A stretch of 64,000 bases of DNA from Nitrospirota bacterium. GTDB taxonomy: Bacteria > Nitrospirota > Thermodesulfovibrionia > SZUA-242. The position numbers and the translations under genes were made by a program. Positions 26,297 through 35,759 of the stretch are shown one piece after another. Position 1 is the first letter of the stretch, and each line of letters begins with the position of its first letter. Under the pieces are notes generated by a model. That model made no database searches, was not told where the DNA came from, and saw nothing but the letters and a program-made list of their open reading frames with translations. The DNA lies in assembly GCA_016212095.1 (NCBI GenBank), contig JACRHH010000022.1:50568-114567 (forward strand), read 5' to 3'.

Positions 26297-26635
26297 TTAT
26301 CTGCCGTAACGCGGGCCACGGTCACCGCGTCCGCCGCGATCGCGACGCTCGCCGCCGCCCTCGCCACGACCGCCACCGCCGCCGCCACCTTCGCGCTCCT
26401 TGGCCTCGTTCACACGCAGTGTGCGTCCGCCGAAATCGTACCCGTTGAGGGCGGCAACGGCGGTCTCTGCGTCGCGGGAATCCATTTCAACGAAACCGAA
26501 TCCGCGGGGCTTACCGGTCTCCCTGTCTGTTATAAGTTTGACTGACTGCACCTTGCCGTGCTGCGCGAACAGGTCCTGGATTTCGGTTTCGGTCGCTTTG
26601 AAAGGCAGATTTCCCACATAAATAGTCTTCAACAT
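26297..26635 (-). CDS. RRM-domain RNA-binding protein with Gly/Arg-rich tail
   Basis: The protein has about 112 residues. A single RNA-recognition motif carries RNP2 TIYVGNLPF and RNP1 GKPRGFGFVEM, followed by a disordered tail rich in Gly, Arg, Glu and Asp. Such proteins, found in cyanobacteria and many diderms, are often cold-induced RNA chaperones. ATG 26635 (MLKTIYVG) is the usual start; the frame extends to 26671 without a good start. It is monocistronic with its own terminator. Confidence 0.92.
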   Translation of the reverse strand: MLKTIYVGNLPFKATETEIQDLFAQHGKVQSVKLITDRETGKPRGFGFVEMDSRDAETAVAALNGYDFGGRTLRVNEAKEREGGGGGGGRGEGGGERRDRGGRGDRGPRYGR

Positions 26636-26769
26636 CTTTTTCGTCGTACTCCATTGGATTTTATTGGACACCCAACCGCATTAAACAGAACAGCATGTTC
26701 TGTCCGGTCTGCTAGATTATACATGAATTTTAATAAAGTGATAGTTTTTTATTGAAGAAATTTTCGGGA

Positions 26770-26967
26770 TCAAAAACGGTGCGCGTATGTTTTATAGAAA
26801 CCGCAGTTACGGCAGTGAAGAATTTTCCGTTCCTGCGTGGCCATCGCCATGATGCCCTTGTCGCATCTCGTGCCGGTAACCTTCCAGCAGTCGAGGCCCT
26901 TTTGAGGATACGCCGGGCATTTCCTCATCGTATCGAAATCGCATTTCATAAAATCCCAGCAATTCAT
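26770..26967 (-). CDS. Small cysteine-rich two-CW domain protein
   Basis: The 65-residue protein has the pattern NCWDFMKC, KCPAYP, LDCWKVTGTRC and HCRNCGFYKT. The two Cys-Trp pairs and paired cysteines match the two-CW domain found mainly in anaerobic bacteria, probably as a metal site. The function is unknown. It stands alone between the RRM gene and the aminotransferase gene. Confidence 0.75.
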   Translation of the reverse strand: MNCWDFMKCDFDTMRKCPAYPQKGLDCWKVTGTRCDKGIMAMATQERKILHCRNCGFYKTYAHRF

Positions 26968-27122
26968 AGCTTCTGGAATATTGCAATAATTGTGCTAGCG
27001 ATTGATTCGATATATATCCGGAGATTTGACACCAAACTGCGTTAATTAACACAATTTTGCGCGATTTCCTGCAATTTAGCGGTACTGCTATAATACCGAT
27101 CATTTCTGAAAGGAACATTTAA

Positions 27123-28007
27123 ATGTACGTTTACCTCAACGACAAGGTAGTGCCGAAACAAGATGCTGTTGTTTCGGTTTATGATCATGGCTTTCTTTAC
27201 GGAGACGGAATATACGAAACCATGCGTGTTTACGGCGGCGTTGTGTTCATGCTGGATGAGCACATGAAGCGGCTCTGCCGCTCGGCGGAGAGGATTTCAC
27301 TCTGCCTTCCAATGCCTGTGGACGGAATAAAGGCTGCCGTTAACGAGACTCTGAAGGCAAACAAACTTTCCGATGCCTCGATCCGCGTCAGCGTTACACG
27401 CGGATACGGCGAGCTTGGCCTCGACCCCGATCTCTGCGAAAAGCCCACGTTCGTAATATATGCGCATCCGTTCAAGAGCTATCCGGAGGAATACTTCGAA
27501 AACGGTGTGAAGGTGATGATTTCCAGGGTTCGCCGCAATCATCCCGAAACCCTCGATCCGGCAATCAAGTCGCATAATTTCCTGAACAACATCCTTGCCA
27601 AAATAGAGGCAAAACGCGGCGATTACTTCGAGGCGATCATGCGGAATCTGGAGGGCCAGATCGCCGAAGGAACCATATCGAACCTGTTTTTCATCAAGCA
27701 CGACACGCTCTGCACACCTCACCTGAAAACCGGCATTCTGGACGGCATTACACGGGACATCATCATCCGGCTGGCCATGTCGCTTGGCATGAATGTGAGG
27801 GAGGATAAATTCCGGCCCGGCGACCTGAAAACCGCCGACGAAGCGTTCATCTCGAATTCACTGATGGAGATCATGCCAATCACGCATGTGGGCGATGAAA
27901 TAATCGCGGGCGGACATGTCGGCCACCGGACAAGGGAGCTTCTTTCCGCATATCGAAACGTCGTTGCCGAATATGTGGCGGAGCGCGCAGGCAAAGGAGA
28001 AAACTGA
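27123..28007 (+). CDS. ilvE: Class IV aminotransferase, branched-chain type
   Basis: This PLP enzyme has 294 residues and begins MYVYLNDKVVPKQDAVVSVYDHGFLYGDGIYETMRVY, the classic start of IlvE/Dat/PabC proteins. The PLP Lys is in LDPAIKSHNFLNNILAK, and the segment EGTISNLFFIK follows. It probably transfers amino groups to branched-chain oxo-acids; D-amino acid transaminase or aminodeoxychorismate lyase cannot be ruled out. It is closely followed by the cooC-like gene, two bases beyond its stop. Confidence 0.85.
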   Translation: MYVYLNDKVVPKQDAVVSVYDHGFLYGDGIYETMRVYGGVVFMLDEHMKRLCRSAERISLCLPMPVDGIKAAVNETLKANKLSDASIRVSVTRGYGELGLDPDLCEKPTFVIYAHPFKSYPEEYFENGVKVMISRVRRNHPETLDPAIKSHNFLNNILAKIEAKRGDYFEAIMRNLEGQIAEGTISNLFFIKHDTLCTPHLKTGILDGITRDIIIRLAMSLGMNVREDKFRPGDLKTADEAFISNSLMEIMPITHVGDEIIAGGHVGHRTRELLSAYRNVVAEYVAERAGKGEN

Positions 28008-28008
28008 G

Positions 28009-28782
28009 ATGACAGCGTTCACAATCGCGTTTGCCGGAAAGGGCGGAACCGGAAAGACCAGCATTGCCGGAATGACGGTGCGTTACATTACAGAGAAGCG
28101 TAACAAGCCGGTACTGGCGGTTGACGCCGATTCGAACAACTGCCTGAACGATGCGCTTGGCGTGGACATTCACGCCACAATCGGCGGCCTGCGCGAGGAT
28201 ACGCTCAACACAATCCGCAGCGGTTCCGAGCGCCCCGGCGGCATGAGCATGGAAGAGCTGTTCGACTACCGCGTCCAGCAGTCGCTCGTGGAGGCGCGCG
28301 GATTCGACCTCATGGTGATGGGGCGGCCCGAAGGCCCCGGCTGCTACTGCGCGGCCAACAACATCATCAGGAAATACACAGACATACTTTCCGAGAAATA
28401 TCAATACGTTGTGATCGACAACGAAGCCGGCATGGAGCATCTTTCCCGCCGCACAACCCACGCCGTCGATCTGCTTTTGATTGTGAGCGATCCAACAGTG
28501 CGCGGCGTAAAGACCGCAGACCGCATCAATCAACTAGTTGATGAACTCAATCTGGACGTAAGGAGAAGAGTGCTGATTATCAACCGGATTACCGGTTCAG
28601 AGGGCGCGGAACTGCGCGCGCTTGCCGAGGGTTACGGGCTAACCGTAGCAGGGCTTGTGGCGCAGGATGATGCGGTGTTCCGGAACGACCTCGCGGGCGG
28701 CAATGTGTTCAAGCTGGCGGAATCGGAATCGTCAGCCATTCGCGACGTGTTCGGAATACTGGACGGGCTGGGAATTCCGTAA
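28009..28782 (+). CDS. cooC: CooC-type nickel-insertion ATPase (MinD/ParA superfamily)
   Basis: This P-loop ATPase has a deviant Walker A (AGKGGTGKTSIAGM), a VLAVDADSNNCLNDALG switch and the nickel-binding CxC in MGRPEGPGCYCAANN, characteristic of CooC, which helps mature carbon monoxide dehydrogenase. The start is ATG 28009 with AAAGGAG upstream. The length of 257 residues is usual. No cooS/acsA gene is in the window, so its client must be encoded elsewhere. Confidence 0.88.
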   Translation: MTAFTIAFAGKGGTGKTSIAGMTVRYITEKRNKPVLAVDADSNNCLNDALGVDIHATIGGLREDTLNTIRSGSERPGGMSMEELFDYRVQQSLVEARGFDLMVMGRPEGPGCYCAANNIIRKYTDILSEKYQYVVIDNEAGMEHLSRRTTHAVDLLLIVSDPTVRGVKTADRINQLVDELNLDVRRRVLIINRITGSEGAELRALAEGYGLTVAGLVAQDDAVFRNDLAGGNVFKLAESESSAIRDVFGILDGLGIP

Positions 28783-28853
28783 CCGGGGTTGCTTGCCGGT
28801 AGAGAGAGAGCATTATGGCTGCCGCTTTCGCTTGCGCCAAGCCCTCTAGCTCC

Positions 28854-29144
28854 CTACCGTTTGAAAAGCGCTTCCAGCGCCTTTCTGGCCGCATCCTGCT
28901 CATTACTGGCCACGGTCTTCGCACCGCCGCCGCGCGTCTGTCTTTCCTGAAACCAGCCGCAGAAGTTGGCCCTTGTCTTGTCACGCACTATTTCGGCTCT
29001 TGGTTCGGAGCATTCACGGGCTGTGTTTGTGGAGCGAAAACGGCAGTTTTCGCACACGTATAGGTCGTAGCCGCATTTCTGGCAGGAATCGAGACGTGAG
29101 ACTTTTCTTTCGACTTCGAAACCGCAGTGATGACATGAAAGCAT
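28854..29144 (-). CDS. Small zinc-ribbon-like protein
   Basis: The 96-residue protein has paired cysteines (SCHHC, SCQKCGYDLYVCENC, ECSEP, NFCGWF) that suggest two zinc ribbons, and a basic C-terminal helix. The layout resembles a group of uncharacterised proteins with CxxC-NFCxWF ends. The function is unknown. It lies 29 bp downstream of mazG and is probably co-transcribed with it. Confidence 0.7.
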   Translation of the reverse strand: MLSCHHCGFEVERKVSRLDSCQKCGYDLYVCENCRFRSTNTARECSEPRAEIVRDKTRANFCGWFQERQTRGGGAKTVASNEQDAARKALEALFKR

Positions 29145-29173
29145 GGCGTCCTCCCTGATCAGCGAATTTCCGG

Positions 29174-29956
29174 CTATGTTTCCTTTTCCCTGGCCTTTTC
29201 CTTGGCCTCATCCCAAAGCGCGTCCATTTCGGCAAGCGTCATTTCGGTCAGTCTTCGGCCCGATTCCGCCGCCGACATCTCTATGTGCCTGAAACGATGG
29301 ATAAACTTGCCGATGGTGCGGCGAAGGGCGTTTTCGGGGTTTGCCCCGGCGAAACGCGCGATATTCACCATCATGAAAAGCACGTCGCCAAGCTCGTCCT
29401 CGATGGCGTCTTCGTCTTTTTCAACAAGCGCGCACTTGAACTCAGAAACCTCTTCGTCGAGCTTTTTCACAACATCGTCGATCTTTTCCCAGTCGAACCC
29501 GACACGCGCCGCCCTTTCCTGAAGCCGCTGGGCGCGAAGCAGGCCCGGAAGCGTGGCCGGAATGCCTGAAAGCAGCGATTCACGCTGTTTTCCCTCTTCC
29601 TTTTTTCTGTCTTCCCACTGAGCCAGCACTTCAGCCGGAGTGTCGTAACTGGCGTCGCCGAAAACGTGCGGATGGCGCGAGACCATCTTGTCGCGGATAC
29701 CGCTAATAACGTCGTCGATGCTGAATTCTCCGGCCTCGTCAGCAACCTGCGAGTGGAATACTATCTGAAACAGAAGATCGCCAAGCTCTTCCCTTATTTC
29801 GTCGGGTTTGCCGCTTTCGATCGCGTCGAGCACCTCATATGTTTCCTCAACCAGAAACGGCGTGAGGCTCTTGCGCGTCTGCTGCCTGTCCCACGGGCAT
29901 CCGCCTTCGGGGCTGCGAAGCTTCCGCATTATGTCCACAAGTTCTTCAAACGGCAT
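29174..29956 (-). CDS. mazG: Nucleoside triphosphate pyrophosphohydrolase
   Basis: MazG hydrolyses NTPs, including aberrant ones, to NMP and PPi. Two tandem MazG domains are visible. The first has GGCPWDRQQTRKSL and EETYEVLDAI...EELGDLLFQIVFH; the second has KLDEEVSEFK and EDAIEDELGDVLFMMVNIARF. ATG 29956 (MPFEELVDIMRKLRS) fits the family; an upstream extension to 30004 is unlikely. The length of about 260 residues is normal. Confidence 0.94.
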   Translation of the reverse strand: MPFEELVDIMRKLRSPEGGCPWDRQQTRKSLTPFLVEETYEVLDAIESGKPDEIREELGDLLFQIVFHSQVADEAGEFSIDDVISGIRDKMVSRHPHVFGDASYDTPAEVLAQWEDRKKEEGKQRESLLSGIPATLPGLLRAQRLQERAARVGFDWEKIDDVVKKLDEEVSEFKCALVEKDEDAIEDELGDVLFMMVNIARFAGANPENALRRTIGKFIHRFRHIEMSAAESGRRLTEMTLAEMDALWDEAKEKAREKET

Positions 29957-30072
29957 GTGTGAGTATATAAAACGCGTCGTGAAAGTGGCAAGGCGCTCGC
30001 GCAACTGCTATTATGACAGGGGCTGGATACACACAAGACTGGTTGCGGAATTACAAGGGGTATTAATTCGGA

Positions 30073-31188
30073 GTGCCGGGCGAATCTGTTCTTATAATTG
30101 AAGACGACACCACGGCGATGCGCGAGCTTACAGGCGCGCTTCGCTCAGCCGGATATTTAGTGGCTGTCACGGCGTCCGGTGCCGAAGGACTTCGCAAGGC
30201 GGAAGCGCTGGCCCCGTCAATTGTTTTTGTGAGCGTGGCCCTTCCCGGCGAATATTTCACAGAGATCTGCACATCGCTCAGGGAGTTCTTTTCCCCCATT
30301 GACATCCCGGTGATCGCGGTCGTGCCAGAAGGCAGGGCTTTCGACGTCAGCGGCGAGAGTCTGGCCAAGTACGGAATCGTTGACCACGTCAAGCGTCCGG
30401 TTGATCCGGCGGATGTTCAGGAAAAGGCAAGACTGCATCTTGGCGCGAAGATCACCGAGGAGCTACAACCGGCTGCTGCGCCATTACCCGAAAACATAGC
30501 CTCGGAGGTGGCCAAACCGTCAGCCGAAACCACTGTTGCGGACGCACCCGGTCAGTCTTTCGAGCCGCGTTTCGAGATCGAGGAGGTTTCAATTCCGGAC
30601 ACCGGTGTTTCCGGTGAACAGACGCCGGAAACCGCAGCGCCTGCAACGCCGCCGGAGATGCACCCTGCCGAGCGGCTGGATTTCGACATTCGGTTCTCCA
30701 TCGAACTTATCCGGCGAAACAAAAAACTGTCGCTTGCGCTTGCCGTTGCGGGCGTTGTTCTGATTGTTCTGCTGGCGCTGCTGTTTGGTTCGCGCAAGCC
30801 CGATTCGTTAAAAAACGGCGGCAGCATTACTGCCGCGTTGAATCAGCCAATTGCGTCGAATCCGTTTGAAGAGATGATCGGCCCGGATGAGCTTCGATCA
30901 GCCGCGCCGCCTGTAGAAGCAGACACAGGCGAAACCGGCACGGCTTCGAGTGCCAAGCGCTATACGGTTCAGCTTGGCGCGTTTGTTTCAAGAGAAAATG
31001 CGGAACGGGCGGCGCAGGAGCTTGCCCGCCGGGGATGGGAGTCGCATGTGCTTCCGCAGCAGTTCGATAACGGCAGGGTTATTTACCGGCTTCTGATTGG
31101 CCAGTTTTTAGACCAGGGCACCGCATCCGTCGAGCTTGAGCGCCTTAAGGCCGCCGAGGGCATGGAGGGGATAGTCACAACCTTGTGA
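30073..31188 (+). CDS. Pseudo-receiver / transmembrane / SPOR-domain protein
   Basis: Residues 1-125 follow the response-regulator fold (SVLIIEDDTTAMRELTGALRSAGY, ... IVDHVKRPVDPADVQ). The phospho-acceptor segment reads SIVFVSVALPG, so the Asp expected before xxLPG is Ser and phosphorylation there is unlikely. A Pro/Glu-rich linker leads to a membrane helix (LALAVAGVVLIVLLALLFG, about residues 222-240). The C-terminal 75 residues form a SPOR domain (KRYTVQLGAFVSRENAERA), which binds denuded peptidoglycan glycans at division sites. The start is GTG 30073. A receiver fold joined to SPOR across a membrane is unusual. It probably links a cytoplasmic partner to the septal wall (inference). Confidence 0.78.
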   Translation: MPGESVLIIEDDTTAMRELTGALRSAGYLVAVTASGAEGLRKAEALAPSIVFVSVALPGEYFTEICTSLREFFSPIDIPVIAVVPEGRAFDVSGESLAKYGIVDHVKRPVDPADVQEKARLHLGAKITEELQPAAAPLPENIASEVAKPSAETTVADAPGQSFEPRFEIEEVSIPDTGVSGEQTPETAAPATPPEMHPAERLDFDIRFSIELIRRNKKLSLALAVAGVVLIVLLALLFGSRKPDSLKNGGSITAALNQPIASNPFEEMIGPDELRSAAPPVEADTGETGTASSAKRYTVQLGAFVSRENAERAAQELARRGWESHVLPQQFDNGRVIYRLLIGQFLDQGTASVELERLKAAEGMEGIVTTL

Positions 31189-31216
31189 TCCCCCCTGCCC
31201 TTCCGGCTCAAATAAC

Positions 31217-31642
31217 CTAGAAAGTCACCGCCTCCGCCTCGCCCTCGCGCATGTTGCTCTCCATGCTCCAGTAACTGGCGCTGCCGTGAGGCACGCGCAG
31301 CAGCACGAACCTCGGATCGTCCGCGTTCGAGTTGAACGCCTTCAGATATTCGCGCTCATCGAGAAGTTTCTGTTTCTTCGCCCTGTCATCCACTATCTCG
31401 ATATTCCCGGTAATTCGCAGCGTCTGGCTGTAATCCGGCTTCCAGAAGCATAGTTCGATCTTCTTGTTGGCGACAATCTGGGCATGAACCTTCTTCATGC
31501 TGCCGGTGGAGAAATAGATGCGGTCATCGCCGTCAAACAGCACGGCAAGGAAAAGCCGCGCGCGCGGCTGGTCGCCCTCGGTTGTGGCTATGGCGCAGAC
31601 CGGATTTTCACGCACAAACGAGATAACTTCCTGATAATTCAT
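31217..31642 (-). CDS. Pyridoxamine 5'-phosphate oxidase-like flavin protein
   Basis: The 141-residue split-barrel flavin-binding protein reads EVISFVRENPVCAIATTEGDQPRARLFLAVLFDGDDRIYFSTG, then KKIELCFWKPDYSQTLRITG, typical of the small PPOX class. The cofactor is likely FMN or F420; the substrate is unknown. It is monocistronic. Confidence 0.85.
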   Translation of the reverse strand: MNYQEVISFVRENPVCAIATTEGDQPRARLFLAVLFDGDDRIYFSTGSMKKVHAQIVANKKIELCFWKPDYSQTLRITGNIEIVDDRAKKQKLLDEREYLKAFNSNADDPRFVLLRVPHGSASYWSMESNMREGEAEAVTF

Positions 31643-31700
31643 TGCTGCCTCCTGAAAATGTATTATTGGCGAGTTGATAGCTTCGCCGCACTGAACAATA

Positions 31701-32585
31701 TCAATGTTTTTTCCCGCCGCTGCCGATACCGTATACCCCGGATATTATAAGCGCCATACCGGCCACGGACAAAGGCGGAAACGTTTCGCCGAGAAAGATG
31801 GCAGATAAAATCACGCCGAACAGCGGGCTTAGAAATCCGTATGCCGACACCACGCCCAGCGGATGAAACCTGATCAGCCTGAACCAGACAAGCGATGTGA
31901 TGGACGTTGCCACAATGCTCAGATAAACAGTTAGCGCTATGAAATCCGGCGTCCATCTGGTTGCCGTGACATCTTCGGTGGCAAGAGCCAGCCCAAGAAG
32001 AATCGCGCCGCCGAAAACGAGCTGCCATGCGGTAACCCAGTAGAGATCGAGCCTGCGGTAGAGCGGCTTTATCAGCACCAGCCCCACAGAAAACAGCACC
32101 GACGCCGCAAGCAGAATAAGCATTCCGAAGCGGCTTTCGCCATGCGCGCCGTTCATGCCGTTCATGCCCGGACGCATCACCAGCAAAACGCCGAAAAACC
32201 CGATGCAGATAAACAGATATTTTCTCCAGCCGAACTCCTCGCCCAGAATGAACCTGGCGAGAATGGCGATGAAAAACGGCTGGGTGTTTATCAGCACCGC
32301 TGCAAGCCCGGCTCCGGTGAGCGGCGTGGCGGTGAACATCGCCCAGAAAAAGAATGCCGTGCAGAACATGCTGAACAGGAAAACATACAGCCAGTCTAGC
32401 GGTTTCGGCTTCGGATGGCAGATGGCGTCCGTCCGCATTCGGTTCAGCAGAAGAATAAAAAGGCCAGCCGACAGCGCGCGAACAGCCGCGAAATAGACCG
32501 GAGTTGTGTTTGCAAGCCCGGTCTTGATCGCAACGTAACCGCTTCCCCATATCGCCATGACCGGAATGATCCAGAGGATGCTCAT
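31701..32585 (-). CDS. EamA-family (DMT) membrane transporter
   Basis: The protein has 294 residues and about ten membrane helices arranged as two EamA repeats (the first near IPVMAIWGSGYVAIKTGLAN, the second near VLFSVGLVLIKPLYRRLDLYW). Family members export amino acids or other metabolites. The substrate is not deducible. It lies 27 bp downstream of cobT on the same strand, so it may belong to that transcript. Confidence 0.88.
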   Translation of the reverse strand: MSILWIIPVMAIWGSGYVAIKTGLANTTPVYFAAVRALSAGLFILLLNRMRTDAICHPKPKPLDWLYVFLFSMFCTAFFFWAMFTATPLTGAGLAAVLINTQPFFIAILARFILGEEFGWRKYLFICIGFFGVLLVMRPGMNGMNGAHGESRFGMLILLAASVLFSVGLVLIKPLYRRLDLYWVTAWQLVFGGAILLGLALATEDVTATRWTPDFIALTVYLSIVATSITSLVWFRLIRFHPLGVVSAYGFLSPLFGVILSAIFLGETFPPLSVAGMALIISGVYGIGSGGKKH

Positions 32586-32612
32586 GATCCGGATTATGGG
32601 GCCGACTGAGGT

Positions 32613-33668
32613 CTATTCAGCAGTTGACACTCCGGCGTCGGCGAATGTGGCCATCTCGCGGTATATGCGTATGCCCGATTCGATAATCATCATGGCAATG
32701 GCCGCGCCTGTTCCCTCGCCAAGGCGAAGATCGAGGTTCAGAATATGCCGAAGCCCCATCCTGTCGAGCATCGCGCCGTGGCCGATTTCGACCGAACGGT
32801 GCGCCGCAAAAAGATATTCGGCGGTAAGCGGAGCCATTTCACAGGCAATCAGCGCTCCGGCGGTCGAGATGAATCCGTCGATAACCACCGGAACACGGCG
32901 CGCAGCCGCGCCAAGGCAGAGCCCGGCGATGCCCGCAATCTCGGCTCCGCCTATCTTGGAGAGAACATCCATTGCGTCGGACGGATCGGGCTGGTTAATG
33001 CGTATTGCATCCACTATCACCCCAATTTTGCTGTTAAATGCCTCGTCGCCGATGCCTGTTCCGCGCCCGGTCACATCGGCAACGCTTCTGCCGGTGAGCA
33101 CCGCCGCTATTGCCGCCGACGGCGTGGTGTTGGCAATGCCCATTTCTCCGGTTCCAAACAGGCCGTAGCCCTTGTCGGCGTACTCATTGGCAAGGGCGAT
33201 TCCGGCCTCGACGCACTTTTCGGCTTCTTCGCGCGTCATGGCCGGGCCTTTGCGCATGTTGCGCGTGCCGCGAATGACTTTCATATGCCGAAGCCCGTCA
33301 ACGCCGCCGAAGTCGTAATCAACGCCGATGTCCACAACCACCACATCGGCTCCGGCCTGACGCGCCAGAACGTTGATTCCCGCCCCGCCCCGCAGGAAAT
33401 TAAGCACCATCTGCGGAGTGACCTCTTTCGGAAAAAGCGACACGCCCTCCTCTGCCACGCCGTGGTCACCGGCAAACGTGAACACCGCCTTGCGGGGAAT
33501 CTCCGGCATGGTGTTGCCGGTTATCGCCACGATGCGCCGGGCGAATTCCTCAAGACGCCCAAGGCTGCCCTGCGGCTTGGTAAGGATGTCGAGCCGCGCC
33601 TGAGCGCTTTCGTGAAGCGCTGGATCAAGAGGTTTGATGGCGGCGATTGTGTTGCTGATGGAACTCAT
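32613..33668 (-). CDS. cobT: Nicotinate-nucleotide--dimethylbenzimidazole phosphoribosyltransferase
   Basis: CobT activates the lower ligand of cobamides by making its alpha-ribotide. The 351-residue protein has [51 protein letters not shown] and a catalytic Glu near the C-terminus ([13 protein letters not shown]). An AAGGAG site precedes ATG 33668. It lies 30 bp downstream of cobU in the same direction. No cobalamin riboswitch is visible nearby. Confidence 0.96.
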   Translation of the reverse strand: MSSISNTIAAIKPLDPALHESAQARLDILTKPQGSLGRLEEFARRIVAITGNTMPEIPRKAVFTFAGDHGVAEEGVSLFPKEVTPQMVLNFLRGGAGINVLARQAGADVVVVDIGVDYDFGGVDGLRHMKVIRGTRNMRKGPAMTREEAEKCVEAGIALANEYADKGYGLFGTGEMGIANTTPSAAIAAVLTGRSVADVTGRGTGIGDEAFNSKIGVIVDAIRINQPDPSDAMDVLSKIGGAEIAGIAGLCLGAAARRVPVVIDGFISTAGALIACEMAPLTAEYLFAAHRSVEIGHGAMLDRMGLRHILNLDLRLGEGTGAAIAMMIIESGIRIYREMATFADAGVSTAE

Positions 33669-33698
33669 ATTAACTCCTTATTATTTAATATCATTAAG

Positions 33699-34211
33699 TT
33701 AACTCTTAATAGTTAAAGCAATACCTGAAATAACCAGCACCGCTTCATCGGCTGCCTGCGCCGTCATTCGGTTAAGCTTTCCGGCCATGTCACGGAAGCG
33801 GCGCGAAAGCGCGTTGTCGGGAACTATTCCCATGCCGATCTCGTTTGAGACGATATAGAGCGTTCCAGCGCGTTCCCGCTTCATCTCGCAAATAAAAGAG
33901 TCGAACATCGGCTCCGGCGCTATTTCCCGGCAGAGCATGTTCGACACCCAGAGTGTAAGGCAGTCAACGATCACAACATCTTCGTTTGCAGTATCGGCAA
34001 GGGCGTCAGCAAGGTTTACCTGCTCCTCAATAGCCTTCCAGCCGCTTGAGCGCTGCAACTTGTGCGCGTTTATGCGCTCGGCCATCTCGGTGTCGGCGGG
34101 TTCGGCTGTGGCGATGAAAACCTTCGATCCGGCAGCCAGGTCAGCCTGTTCCAACGCGTAATCGCTTTTTCCGCTTCGCGCCCCACCAGTCACAAAAATA
34201 ATACGGCCCAT
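33699..34211 (-). CDS. cobU: Adenosylcobinamide kinase / adenosylcobinamide-phosphate guanylyltransferase
   Basis: The bifunctional CobU phosphorylates adenosylcobinamide and then adds GMP. The P-loop is VTGGARSGKSDYALE, the guanylylation region has an equivalent AHKLQRSSGW in place of the usual HxxxRxxxW, and VDCLTLWVSNML and SNEIGMGIVP are family signatures. The length of 170 residues is normal. It is the first gene of a cobU-cobT pair, with an AT-rich 30-bp spacer before cobT. Confidence 0.94.
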   Translation of the reverse strand: MGRIIFVTGGARSGKSDYALEQADLAAGSKVFIATAEPADTEMAERINAHKLQRSSGWKAIEEQVNLADALADTANEDVVIVDCLTLWVSNMLCREIAPEPMFDSFICEMKRERAGTLYIVSNEIGMGIVPDNALSRRFRDMAGKLNRMTAQAADEAVLVISGIALTIKS

Positions 34212-34288
34212 ATATCTCCAGATTCAATTAGAGGCTCCAGAATTGAAAAACCGGCGATTCCGGATTAACGGAAGCCGGAAGCTTTTCA

Positions 34289-34303
34289 GAGCGGATTTCG
34301 CTC
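34289..34303. repeat. Short palindrome upstream of cobU
   Basis: The arms GAGCG and CGCTC flank GATTT, in the 190-bp space between divergent genes. It is similar in style to the other short palindromes in the window. No promoter or riboswitch could be recognised with confidence here. Confidence 0.4.
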
Positions 34304-34400
34304 CGCCAACAGCGGCTAGATTAGCACTCCAGGCCAAGATGAGGCAATTCGTCTGTTTGACAAACAGCACCCACGCCGATAAACTTCAAGCAATTCCGTC

Positions 34401-35573
34401 ATGAGCGCAATAATGAAAAGCAAATTCCCTGTTTTCCCCCGTGCAGGCGTCTGGTTGCCCGTTTTTTTCTTCATCGTGGCATCTGTCTTTTGCCGAATGG
34501 CGCTTGCGGCAGATTCCCTGAACGGCATATATTCGGCTGGAGGCCTGGTGCTTCAGTTGCGCGAGGAGCGTCCCGGCGGTGACGCAAGAGGCGCGCTATA
34601 CATAAAAGACGCGGCATACCGTTTCAGGTTGAAGCGCAAGGGCGATACGCTTCAGTCGCTTGCGCTTTTCGCCAGATCCGACAAGCTGTCGCCGTTTCGC
34701 AAAATCAACGGATCGGTCGGCATTGAGACGGGGGATGGGGACGGAAGGCTTACGATCGAAATCGTGACCGGCGGCCAGCCGATGATCGCGGTTCTTCGCC
34801 GGGGCATTCCCGCAAGGTCATACAATTCGCTGGCCTCTCATGGCGACAGTTTCTGCGACAATGAACGCGCCGTGCTGGTGCTTTCCGACAGGCTGAAGGG
34901 CAGATCATCCGATCAACCTGAAACCGAACCATCATGGCTTCCAGCCATCGGAATGTACTTGACCGGAACAGCCGTTTACGGTTTCGAGGCATCCGGCTCC
35001 CTTGAAAGCGGCATGCAGAGCTCAACGGTATTCACCGGAGAAGCTCCCGATTACAGGCAGACCGCAACATCCATCAAGGTTGTTATCGATAACGGCAAGC
35101 TGGTTCTTACCGTAAGGGACGATTCCATCCCTCACGGGTATGAGCTTCAGCATGGGGCACAGCAAAAGTCGTGCGCCCGCGTTATTGCGGCACTCACAAG
35201 CAGAAGGCCGGTTGAGCGCAGGAGGCCGGTTCAAACGGCAACTCAGCCTCCTGCAATTAAAGAGCCGCCCGCGCCCGTGCCAAAACCGGCGATTGCGAAA
35301 CCATCGCCTCAGCCGGTCGTCAAGGAACCGGTTACAAAAGAGACTGCGCCGTTATCCGGGCCCATCGCGCCAAAACAAGTCGTCGAGAATCCTCCGGCGG
35401 CAAAACCCGTTGCTCCCGTCAATAACGAGCCCGTAGCGGAGAGAAGATCGCGGCTGCCACAGGATTTTCCTGCCTATGACAGCGCGGAGCCGCAGGAAAG
35501 CATCGAATACGAAGAGCCGCCGATGGAGGAAGAGATGGAGCAGCCGGAAGAAGAGCAGGAAATGTATCAGTAG
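34401..35573 (+). CDS. Exported protein with Pro-rich and Glu-rich C-terminus
   Basis: The 390-residue protein has a signal peptide ([20 protein letters not shown]). The first part, about residues 40-260, may be a folded domain with two lipocalin-like or NlpE-like stretches ([17 protein letters not shown] and [19 protein letters not shown]). A long Pro/Lys/Val-rich linker (residues about 275-355) and a strongly acidic tail ([20 protein letters not shown]) follow. No family is recognised. The tail overlaps nothing but ends only five bases before a tRNA on the opposite strand. Confidence 0.7.
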   Translation: MSAIMKSKFPVFPRAGVWLPVFFFIVASVFCRMALAADSLNGIYSAGGLVLQLREERPGGDARGALYIKDAAYRFRLKRKGDTLQSLALFARSDKLSPFRKINGSVGIETGDGDGRLTIEIVTGGQPMIAVLRRGIPARSYNSLASHGDSFCDNERAVLVLSDRLKGRSSDQPETEPSWLPAIGMYLTGTAVYGFEASGSLESGMQSSTVFTGEAPDYRQTATSIKVVIDNGKLVLTVRDDSIPHGYELQHGAQQKSCARVIAALTSRRPVERRRPVQTATQPPAIKEPPAPVPKPAIAKPSPQPVVKEPVTKETAPLSGPIAPKQVVENPPAAKPVAPVNNEPVAERRSRLPQDFPAYDSAEPQESIEYEEPPMEEEMEQPEEEQEMYQ

Positions 35574-35577
35574 GAAA

Positions 35578-35654
<77 letters not shown>

Positions 35655-35759
35655 ACATCGGCAATAATAAACCGTTGCATCGTTCCAAGTCAACCCGCAT
35701 ACTGTTTGAGCAGATGCAATTATGGAATATAAGCAATAAACCGCAAGGAGTATTTAAAC

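Noticed and set aside
34212..34400. Cobalamin riboswitch upstream of cobU
   Set aside because: No B12-box-like sequence could be seen, only a short GAGCG/CGCTC palindrome.
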